A DNA stretch of 64,000 nt from an uncultured Clostridia bacterium (GTDB taxonomy: Bacteria; Bacillota; Clostridia; Oscillospirales; Acutalibacteraceae), in assembly GCA_946184295.1 (NCBI GenBank), contig CAMHEZ010000001.1:1-64000 (forward strand), in the 5' to 3' direction. The position numbers and the translations under genes were made by a program. The first letter of the stretch is position 1; each line of letters opens with the position of its first letter. Below are positions 7,738-14,789 of this stretch, in pieces. The notes under the pieces are model-generated. The model did not search any database. It was not told the origin of the DNA and was given only the letters and a program-made list of their open reading frames with translations.

Positions 7738-8109
7738 ATGGATAATCTGGGCGATATTCTCAATTCAGTGCTGAGTGACCCGGAGACGATGGCAAAGCTG
7801 AAAGAGACGGCGCGGCAGTTGGGGCTGGACGGCGAAACCGCTCCGCCGCCGGCAGAAACCGCCGGTCAGACCAGCCCCACCGCCAATGCCTCCGATCTTG
7901 TCTCAGCAGTGGGGCAACTGGTACCCATGCTCGGCAAATTACAGCAGGACGACGATATGTCTCGGCTGATTCACGCATTGAAGCCATTTCTCAGCGGCAA
8001 CCGGCTCAAAAAAGCCGAAGAGGCCGACAAGATCATGGTCATCATGCGGCTGATTCCTCTGCTGCAAAATTACGGAAAAAACGGCGGGCAATCATCACAA
8101 GACAATTGA
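7738..8109 (+). CDS. small helical protein of unknown function
   Basis: 123 residues with ATAAGGAGGG before the ATG. The N-terminal module (residues 4-25, with LSDPE) matches part of the upstream 85-residue protein. A Pro/Ala/Thr-rich linker (about 38-60) is followed by a C-terminal helical half with alternating Leu-rich segments (SRLIHALKPFL, MVIMRLIPLL) that could bind a membrane surface. The next gene starts 12 bp downstream, so the pair is translated from one message. No known family function is recognised. Confidence 0.75.
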   Translation: MDNLGDILNSVLSDPETMAKLKETARQLGLDGETAPPPAETAGQTSPTANASDLVSAVGQLVPMLGKLQQDDDMSRLIHALKPFLSGNRLKKAEEADKIMVIMRLIPLLQNYGKNGGQSSQDN

Positions 8110-8121
8110 GGTGACAGGATT

Positions 8122-8442
8122 ATGCAGCAATTTGAAAGCTTCGCACAAATGCAGCACGACGCCGAACGGCGCGTGATGGAAATGCAAAAGCGTGCCATGG
8201 CAGCGGTGGAAAGCGCCGACCCGCCGCCCATCATCATTCCCCATGACGAAGAGGAAACCCCGACAGTTCCCCCCGCCGCTCCGACCGAACTGCCGAAGAC
8301 CGGCGCGACGATTCCGTTTCTGCCCGGACTGAATCTGACCGACGACGACACCGAACGGGCGCTGCTCATGGCGTTGCTGCTGCTCATCAAGGATCACGCG
8401 GATCCGCAATTGATTTTTCTGCTGCTGTATCTGATGGCGTAA
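8122..8442 (+). CDS. small protein with hydrophobic C-terminal tail
   Basis: 106 residues. The N-terminal half is a charged helix, the middle is Pro-rich and disordered, and the last about 30 residues form two hydrophobic helices (ERALLMALLLLI and LIFLLLYLMA) separated by DHADPQ, likely a re-entrant or membrane-attached hairpin. The gene follows the 123-residue gene by 12 bp. Its last 56 bp overlap the 3' end of the convergent yfhO-type gene. Clostridial proteins with this kind of Leu-rich tail are common but uncharacterised. Confidence 0.7.
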   Translation: MQQFESFAQMQHDAERRVMEMQKRAMAAVESADPPPIIIPHDEEETPTVPPAAPTELPKTGATIPFLPGLNLTDDDTERALLMALLLLIKDHADPQLIFLLLYLMA

Positions 8443-10993
8443 GCACAGGATTTGTAACGCTTTCGAACGCGTTGAGCTGCTTTTCCACCGCTCGGAACGC
8501 CATTCTGACCTTCCGCCGTCTGGTGATTTCGTGTTCGGTATACAAGGTGATATACAAGCCAATCACCGCCAGCACGGCCGACACAACCACACTCACCCCG
8601 AAAAACGGCGGCGTATATTTCATCACGACGGAATTATCCCCCTGATGCAGTTCCAAGCCGATCAGTCCGCCGCACACTTCCACAGGGGCAACACGCTGCC
8701 CATTGACCGTGATCTGCCAGCCGCCTTCATACGGCAAAGACGTGACCGCCATACCGTCGGCACGCAGCGTGAGCATGAAATTGACCGTACTGCCTCGGCG
8801 GGAGATATAATCCCCGCCCTGCGCCTGTGCCGCTGACACCAGCTTTCCGCGCGTATCGGCGGCCATCACCGCGAAGGTCGGCGCGGGAATCCCCTGCGTG
8901 CTGTCGGCACTCAGATAAACGGATAAACGGCCTTCCGGCGCGTCCTCGCAGAGCGTGTAAATACCGCCCCGGCAGCCGTTTTTCCAATGGCTCCGGCTGT
9001 CGTCGCCGACGGCATACTGATAAGACCCTTCCTCCGCCAACAGGTACAGGCTGTCTCCCTGCCGCAAATCCACCGTGAAATGCGCCACGTCTGTGGTTTC
9101 ATTGCCAAAGGTCCACTGATAACGCGCATTGCCCGCCGAATCGGTGCGTTCTGTCAGCTCATAAGCGGCCGGAACAAAAAGCGTGTCCACGCCGAACCAG
9201 TCGGCGGCCAGCCGGTTCTGCACGGCAAAGGCATTGCCCTCTGCCGACGTATCTTCATGCCATGTCCTGACCGCGTAGGCCGGCGACTGGACGGAATTAT
9301 CCAAAGCCCTCACCTGACCGTTCTCCACTACATAACCCACGCCAAAAAGAATATCGGTGAGCGGGGTGAAATTCTCTCCCCCGCCATATTCAGACTGAGA
9401 CATCACTCCCAGCCGACCCGCAAAATCCTCCAGCCCCGCGGTCTGGTTGCGCCGCAGACTGACGCCGTCCGCCGCCGCGTCGTCCACACTTCTCCGGCGG
9501 AAAAAGCGCATGGCGCGGTTTGTCTGCTCTTCATGATCGGCCACCAATCCGTTGACCCGGATTCTCTCCGCCGTCTCAGCGGTCAGCACGTCCGCCCGAT
9601 AGGCAGAATGGATATGTCCCACCGCCGCGCCATAGTGCAGCCCGCCGAACAGCACCAGTACAGCTGCCGTCATGATCGTCGGCCTGATATTACCATGATT
9701 TTTCTCGTTTTTCTCGTACGACAGCATCATAAAGACCGCTGTGCAGGCGACGGCCAGCCCCGCCTCGGCCAGTACCTCAAAAATGCCTGTTCCCCGGAAT
9801 ACCACGGAAACCACACACACCAGCACATACAGACCCGCCGCGATACCTGCTTTCCAAAGGCGTATGCCCTCATGTTCCGCAAAATGCCGCGCCGTGGCAT
9901 ACACCGTGACGGCCGCCAGCACAAAGCCCATATTGACCTTTTCCGCGCCGTAGGCGCAGAAACCGTACAGAATGCTGCCCATCAGTGGCACCGCCGAGGC
10001 CAGCAGCGTCATCACCGCGCACCCGCCGATCAGAATCCGTTCATACAGGCACACGTGACTGTTCAACAGATAGGCAAACAAACCCATCAGGAGCAGTCCG
10101 GCCAGACAGACACAGTCCGTGCCGACGGCCGAATCGGTGCCATACCCGCCGAAGCAGAGCGTACCCAGCAAATCAACGGGAGCCACGCGGGAGAAAAGAC
10201 CCTCTTTATAATCCACTGCCGCCGCTCCCAACGGCACCACCAGAAGTGCCGCCGTCCCCGCCGCACACAGCAGCGTCGCCGCAAACATGGCAAATTGATA
10301 GAGCGACAGCACGGCCTCCTTGCGGCTGAACGTGAAAGCGAAATAGAAAAAGAAGCTCATCACCACGCCGCCAATCAAAAGCCGCGGGCAGGTGACAAAA
10401 AACAACGCCGCAAACAAAAACAGCCGGACAGGCTTCCGCTCGTTGACGGCAATATAAACGCCGCGTATCACCAGCGGGAAAAACACCGCGCCGTCCGCAA
10501 TGGACGGATACCACGCGGCGCACGCCATAGAGCCGCACAGCGCATACCCGCAGGCCAGCGCGAAGCAAAGCGGTTTGTTCTGACGGCCCGCGCACTTGTC
10601 CAGCATCAGCCACACAAACAGTCCCGCACAGCCCGCGCGCAGCACCGTCATCACCGAATAGGCCGCCGCCAGTCGGCGTGAAGAGAAAAACAGCGCCGCA
10701 AACAGAAAAGGCGAGCACTGCCCCGACGCGAACTCCGTGTAAAAGCTCCGTCCGAAGCCGACATTCAGGTGATAAAATACCCCGTCGCCCGCAACGATGG
10801 ATTCCACCAGACGGCAGAAATTCTCAAACCAATCCAATCCCTCTTCCGTGACCAGCGTCGCGTTGCCGAACGGCGTGATGCCGTTCACCGCCAGAATGAC
10901 GCAAACCACCGCCGCGGGCAGGACAAACGACAGTCCCCCCCACAAAGCGGTGGTTTTTCGGTTTTGTATGACAGCGCTTTTGGTGTGATTCAT
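8387..10993 (-). CDS. YfhO-family multi-spanning membrane protein
   Basis: 868 residues from ATG 10993, preceded by GGGGGAAGG at nine bases; an upstream in-frame ATG (11059) has no such site. About twelve transmembrane helices make up the first 500 residues, followed by an extracytoplasmic beta-rich domain and a last transmembrane helix near the C-terminus. This is the YfhO layout. In Bacillus subtilis and Listeria, YfhO-type proteins are GT-C-like enzymes implicated in adding sugars to surface polymers from lipid-linked donors. The polymer here cannot be deduced. The 3' end overlaps the convergent gene by 56 bp. Confidence 0.8.
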   Translation of the reverse strand: MNHTKSAVIQNRKTTALWGGLSFVLPAAVVCVILAVNGITPFGNATLVTEEGLDWFENFCRLVESIVAGDGVFYHLNVGFGRSFYTEFASGQCSPFLFAALFFSSRRLAAAYSVMTVLRAGCAGLFVWLMLDKCAGRQNKPLCFALACGYALCGSMACAAWYPSIADGAVFFPLVIRGVYIAVNERKPVRLFLFAALFFVTCPRLLIGGVVMSFFFYFAFTFSRKEAVLSLYQFAMFAATLLCAAGTAALLVVPLGAAAVDYKEGLFSRVAPVDLLGTLCFGGYGTDSAVGTDCVCLAGLLLMGLFAYLLNSHVCLYERILIGGCAVMTLLASAVPLMGSILYGFCAYGAEKVNMGFVLAAVTVYATARHFAEHEGIRLWKAGIAAGLYVLVCVVSVVFRGTGIFEVLAEAGLAVACTAVFMMLSYEKNEKNHGNIRPTIMTAAVLVLFGGLHYGAAVGHIHSAYRADVLTAETAERIRVNGLVADHEEQTNRAMRFFRRRSVDDAAADGVSLRRNQTAGLEDFAGRLGVMSQSEYGGGENFTPLTDILFGVGYVVENGQVRALDNSVQSPAYAVRTWHEDTSAEGNAFAVQNRLAADWFGVDTLFVPAAYELTERTDSAGNARYQWTFGNETTDVAHFTVDLRQGDSLYLLAEEGSYQYAVGDDSRSHWKNGCRGGIYTLCEDAPEGRLSVYLSADSTQGIPAPTFAVMAADTRGKLVSAAQAQGGDYISRRGSTVNFMLTLRADGMAVTSLPYEGGWQITVNGQRVAPVEVCGGLIGLELHQGDNSVVMKYTPPFFGVSVVVSAVLAVIGLYITLYTEHEITRRRKVRMAFRAVEKQLNAFESVTNPVLTPSDTAAEKSIADPRDP

Positions 10994-11074
10994 CAGACTC
11001 AGCCTTCCCCCGATACTTAGATACAGTATTATTATAACGGCTGAATATGAATTTTGCAATGATAATTTGGGGGA

Positions 11075-13342
11075 TTATTCGTCGTTCTTGAGTGCCTCGC
11101 CCATCGGTATCCGGCGAATCCGCAGGTAATGCAGCGCACTCACCGCAAAATAAGACACCACGCCGATGGCCAGCATCTTGGCATAGGTAACCGGCGCCAC
11201 AAAGAAGGTCAGCCAGCCGTGCATTTCCAGCATGAACTGCCCGTAAATCCATTCCATAAACCTGCTCACCAGCGGAAGCGTGGCAAACAGCGAGAAAATC
11301 GTGACCCATGCGGTCGAAGTCAGGTACAGCTTGCCGATTTCGCGCCCGTTATAGCCCAGAATCTTCGCCATAGAGATGGACTTGGCATTCTTCTCGAGAA
11401 TGAGCTTGGACAGCATGAATACCATCATCATATAAAGCAGAATGGCAAAGCCGCCCATAATCGGGAACACCAGACCCATGCTGTCGTCCAGCTGATCGGC
11501 CACCACAATGAGTTCATGCTCCTTAATCACCGACGCGATGTAGTTCTCGTCGATGTCGGTCAGCTCGCTGTCGGAGAAATAACCGGTGAAATAGTCGTCG
11601 TCCTTGTCAAAGAGATCCCGGAATTGTTCGTCGCTCATAAATACGGTCAGTGCGGCGGGATAATGAATTGTATCCTTGATGGTAAAGGTGTAGGACTTTT
11701 TCTTGTATTTTTCCTTGAGCGTCACTTCGCCGCCCACTTGGAGCTTGTATTTTTCCAGATAGCCCTCGGACACCAGCACTTCCTTTTTCCCCGTGGGAAT
11801 GGCCGTGTCTTTGAGGTAGTTCGAGTGCGTCGAAACGCCGTAGACCATGATTTCTTCGCCGGAAGGCCCGTCGAGCAGCTCGCTCAGGCAGTATTTCTCC
11901 GCTTTGCCATCAGTTGTCCTGACAGGTGCCTTTAAGATATATTGATACTCCGAGATTTTGCTGTCAAGCACTTCCTCTTTGTAGTTGTCCAGCAGCGGCG
12001 CCATCATGATGCCAAAGAGCAGAATCACATTGGCAAACAGAATGCCCACAAAGAGCGTCACATAAGCCGGAATATTCTGGAAAATCACCCGCAGCCGGAA
12101 CCGCGTGAGGAAATTCAGCTTGGAGGAAAGGTGCATGACCTTCTTTTTCCGCTTGGTGCTGAGGTCGCGCCGGAGGAATTGCAGCGGCGACAGCCGCAGC
12201 TTCCGGGAAATCACTGCGACATTCACCACCAGCAGAATCGCAAACGGCGCCACCGTCGTGAGCCAGAAGGCCTCCGAGCTCCACACAGTGAAATACTTGG
12301 TGAGCGAATAGCTGTGCAGATAGAGCGCGGCAAAGTAATCCTTCAAAACCGTATAGCCCAGTATATTGCCCAGCACGGCAGCCACCATCGACACGATAAT
12401 CGGCAGCGCGATGTAATGCCGCAGCAGCTCGCCGCGGGTATAGCCGGAGGCGCGCAGCGTGCCGATAACTGCCGCGTCCTGCTCGATGGTATTCGATGTG
12501 GTCACGGCAAAGACAAATGCCATCACACCCATGACGATATACAGCAGCGTCACAATCATCGCCTTGTCGCTGCCCATATCCGTTCCCGTAAACATAATGG
12601 CCTGATTATCGGCGCGTTTCATGAAACCGGTCAGCACCGTGCGATCCGCCAGCCATTCCATGATGTCTTCGGCCTTGTCCTTGGCGACATCGTCCGAAAG
12701 CGTGCGGTCGTTGTTGACCCATGCGTAGCAGTACTGGAGCTTGCCCGGCTGAATGGCGTTGAAATCGCTGTCGATCACCAGCGCAACCGTGAATTGCTTC
12801 GCGTCAAACATCATATCGGTGTTGTTTTTGAAAAGGGCGCTGTAATCGCTGAGCGCCACAAAGCCGCACACCGTGTAGACCCTACCGTCGATCTTCATCT
12901 TGTCGCCGATGGCGATGTCGTTGTTTTGCGCGTAAAGACGGTCAATCGCGATATCGCTGATTTTGCTGGGGAAGGCGCCTTCCCACAGGTCGGCGCGGTT
13001 GACCTCGTCGCGCATTTTGTAAAAACGCACAGTGTCGCCGTCGTCGGTTTCCCTGTCGGCGTAGAAATTCTCGTACACCTTGACCTTGTAAAGCCGCTCC
13101 ATCGGCAGGAAGAAATCGTCCTGCGCCGGCATATACAGTGTGAAATGTCCGTCCTCCACGTTGTATGTTTCAAAGCTCTCGTCATAGGTGGTCTTCAGAC
13201 TGATATCCGACACCAGAAAGCCCGATACCATCGCGATGGTGGCAAAGATAAACACAAACACGACCATGTATTTGCCGAAATCACCGAACAGCTCCCGCGG
13301 CAGGCGTTTGCCGAGGGGATTCCGGATTTTTTTGTTACTCAT
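11075..13342 (-). CDS. FtsX-type ABC transporter permease
   Basis: 755 residues from ATG 13342 with GAAAGG upstream. Layout: one transmembrane helix (about 25-47), a large extracytoplasmic domain (about 48-290), three helices, a loop with a second extracytoplasmic domain, then three more helices near the C-terminus. Two FtsX domains are seen. This is the MacB/LolC-like permease type, which moves or senses molecules at the outer face rather than importing nutrients. The partner ATPase is at 13561. Reading upstream of 13342 extends the frame 65 codons into repeat DNA and should not be accepted. Confidence 0.85.
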   Translation of the reverse strand: MSNKKIRNPLGKRLPRELFGDFGKYMVVFVFIFATIAMVSGFLVSDISLKTTYDESFETYNVEDGHFTLYMPAQDDFFLPMERLYKVKVYENFYADRETDDGDTVRFYKMRDEVNRADLWEGAFPSKISDIAIDRLYAQNNDIAIGDKMKIDGRVYTVCGFVALSDYSALFKNNTDMMFDAKQFTVALVIDSDFNAIQPGKLQYCYAWVNNDRTLSDDVAKDKAEDIMEWLADRTVLTGFMKRADNQAIMFTGTDMGSDKAMIVTLLYIVMGVMAFVFAVTTSNTIEQDAAVIGTLRASGYTRGELLRHYIALPIIVSMVAAVLGNILGYTVLKDYFAALYLHSYSLTKYFTVWSSEAFWLTTVAPFAILLVVNVAVISRKLRLSPLQFLRRDLSTKRKKKVMHLSSKLNFLTRFRLRVIFQNIPAYVTLFVGILFANVILLFGIMMAPLLDNYKEEVLDSKISEYQYILKAPVRTTDGKAEKYCLSELLDGPSGEEIMVYGVSTHSNYLKDTAIPTGKKEVLVSEGYLEKYKLQVGGEVTLKEKYKKKSYTFTIKDTIHYPAALTVFMSDEQFRDLFDKDDDYFTGYFSDSELTDIDENYIASVIKEHELIVVADQLDDSMGLVFPIMGGFAILLYMMMVFMLSKLILEKNAKSISMAKILGYNGREIGKLYLTSTAWVTIFSLFATLPLVSRFMEWIYGQFMLEMHGWLTFFVAPVTYAKMLAIGVVSYFAVSALHYLRIRRIPMGEALKNDE

Positions 13343-13376
13343 ACCTGATATCCTTTCTATCACGGGGGCTTTTTGT

Positions 13377-13549
13377 GTATTCGCCCGACCTGTTGCTTTG
13401 TCCGGGTGCGTCTTGCCCGGCAAGCTCCGCTTGCCTTGTGGGACGAGTGTCCTAGCCTTCGCTAGCGAAAGCTTACGCCCTACAAGGGCTACTCGCCCTT
13501 GACCTCGGCAGGAGGACCAGTCCCCCTGCACTCCCACGCTTCGCTAATT
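13377..13549 (-). repeat. four-hairpin intergenic repeat, copy 2
   Basis: Same family as 7561-7717, inverted. It starts 11 bp after the ATPase stop codon and lies inside the ABC transporter operon. Hairpins 1 (GCAGG..CCTGC), 2 (CAAGGGC..GCCCTTG) and 4 (GGCAAGC..GCTTGCC) are intact. Hairpin 3 is replaced by an AAGCTTTCGCTAGCGAAGGCTT-like palindromic insertion. Confidence 0.85.
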
Positions 13550-13560
13550 GGCGCTTCTTC

Positions 13561-14259
13561 TTACCAGTCCAGCTCGGCGGCGGCGATCTTCTGCTCATTG
13601 GCATAATTCTTGCGAATCTGCCCGTCACGCAGCCTGATGATCTGGTCGGCCATATTCTTGATGGCGTCATTGTGGGTGACAATGATAATCGTGCTGCCGT
13701 ACTTCTGATTCAGTTCTTCAATCAGTTGCAAAATATCCTTCGAGGTCTTGTAATCCAGCGCGCCGGTCGGTTCATCGCAAAGCAGGATATCGGGATTCTT
13801 GACGATAGCGCGTCCGATGGCGGTGCGCTGCTGCTGACCGCCGGAAAGCTGGTTGGGAATTTTATTCCGATGCTCCCACAGTCCCAGCGTTTTCAGCAGT
13901 TCGTCCACATCGAGGGTGTTCTTTCCGAGGAAGGCGCCCACTTCGATATTTTCCCGCACGGTCAGATTGGGAATCAGGTTGTAAAACTGAAAGACATAGC
14001 CCAGATGGTTGCGGCGGTAGAGGGAGAGTTTCTTCTCGTTCATATCCGCCAGCTTCTCGCCGTCAATCGCGACATAGCCGCCGTCGGCCTTTTCGATGCC
14101 GCCGATGATATTGAGCAGCGTGGATTTGCCGCAGCCCGACGAGCCGAGAATCACGCAGATCTTTCCTTTTTCCACACCGGCGGTAATGCCTTGAAGCACG
14201 CGCACGCGGCTTTCCCCTTCCCCATAGTATTTTTCCAGATTGTTGAGTTCCAAAAACAT
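13561..14259 (-). CDS. ABC transporter ATP-binding protein (MacB/LolD type)
   Basis: 232 residues, full length for the class. Walker A GSSGCGKST (about residues 39-47), Q-loop in FQFYNLIPNLT, signature LSGGQQQR, Walker B ILLCDEPTGALD and H-loop THND are all present. These ATPases pair with FtsX-type permeases in peptide sensing, antimicrobial resistance or lipoprotein release. The gene is first in the operon and follows a perfect sigma-A promoter with an inverted repeat over the -10 region. The permease follows after a 218-bp gap that is filled by a repeat element. Confidence 0.92.
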   Translation of the reverse strand: MFLELNNLEKYYGEGESRVRVLQGITAGVEKGKICVILGSSGCGKSTLLNIIGGIEKADGGYVAIDGEKLADMNEKKLSLYRRNHLGYVFQFYNLIPNLTVRENIEVGAFLGKNTLDVDELLKTLGLWEHRNKIPNQLSGGQQQRTAIGRAIVKNPDILLCDEPTGALDYKTSKDILQLIEELNQKYGSTIIIVTHNDAIKNMADQIIRLRDGQIRKNYANEQKIAAAELDW

Positions 14260-14289
14260 AAAACGTCCCTCCTAAAATAGCAACTAACA

Positions 14290-14315
14290 AATGAACAATT
14301 ATTCATACGTTCATT
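14290..14315. promoter_or_regulatory. candidate operator over the ABC transporter promoter
   Basis: AATGAAC (14290-14296) and GTTCATT (14309-14315) form a perfect 7-bp inverted repeat with a 12-nt centre. The right arm overlaps the -10 box (14313-14318), the usual place for a repressor site. No adjacent regulator gene identifies the binding protein. Confidence 0.5.
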
Positions 14316-14341
14316 ATAATATGTTCTTGCCGGTTTGTCAA
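14313..14341 (-). promoter_or_regulatory. perfect sigma-A promoter of the ABC transporter operon
   Basis: Minus strand TTGACA (14336-14341), 17-nt spacer, TATAAT (14313-14318). Transcription would start near 14306, about 47 nt before the ATPase start codon. Confidence 0.85.
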
Positions 14342-14383
14342 TCCTTATTTTGCTGTTTTTCTGTGATAATTAACGATCTTTGT

Positions 14384-14399
14384 GTTAGCTTTATCTAAC
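14384..14399. promoter_or_regulatory. RTTAG-N6-CTAAC palindrome, site 2
   Basis: GTTAGCTTTATCTAAC: perfect 5-bp arms. It lies between the feo terminator and the ABC transporter promoter, 42 bp upstream of the -35 box. Similar 16-mers are at 17284-17299 and 17954-17969 in the feo operon. Confidence 0.5.
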
Positions 14400-14410
14400 C
14401 TTGTGAGGTG

Positions 14411-14456
14411 AAAAAGCGGCGTACAAAACACATAGCCCCTTCGCACGCCGCTTTTT
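14411..14456. terminator. bidirectional intrinsic terminator after the feo operon
   Basis: AAAAAGCGGCG (14411-14421) pairs perfectly with CGCCGCTTTTT (14446-14456). On the minus strand it ends the feoA-feoA-feoB-partner transcript. Confidence 0.85.
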
Positions 14457-14506
14457 CATAAATGATAAGTTATCTGATGGACAAAATAATCAGCCGGTAA
14501 ACAGTC

Positions 14507-14677
14507 CTACGGCTTGTGGCACATGCCCGCGGAGGGGCAATTGCTGCACCCGCAGCCGCAGGAGGATTTGCCTTGTTTCTTGTTGCCGATCAGGCTGCAG
14601 ATAATCAGCACGATCACCAGCGCCAGAACGGCAATCACGACGATATTTCCCAGATTAGCCGCCAAAAATGCCAACAT
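14507..14677 (-). CDS. FeoB-associated Cys-rich membrane protein
   Basis: A 56-residue protein from ATG 14677, preceded by GGGAGGGG. One transmembrane helix (about residues 8-29) is followed by a short Cys-rich tail, CGCGCSNCPSAGMC, with five cysteines. Such proteins sit next to feoB in many Firmicutes and may take the place of FeoC or handle Fe2+ at the cytoplasmic face. It is the last gene of the feo cluster, about 110 bp after feoB and before a strong terminator. A longer reading from 14707 lacks a ribosome site. Confidence 0.88.
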   Translation of the reverse strand: MLAFLAANLGNIVVIAVLALVIVLIICSLIGNKKQGKSSCGCGCSNCPSAGMCHKP

Positions 14678-14789
14678 AATAGTTCCCCTCCCGAAAGTAT
14701 GCCGCAAGTCCGGACACAGACAAACCGTCCATGCCCGAACCCGCGAACAGAATCATTGATGCTTTCTATCAATAGTTTGCGAAACAGTC

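Noticed and set aside
7580-7774. Short frame across repeat copy 1
   Set aside because: It lies in the hairpin repeat, overlaps the next gene's start and differs between copies.
13343-13537. N-terminal extension of the ABC permease
   Set aside because: These 65 codons fall in the structured repeat, lack a ribosome site and precede a good ATG with GAAAGG.
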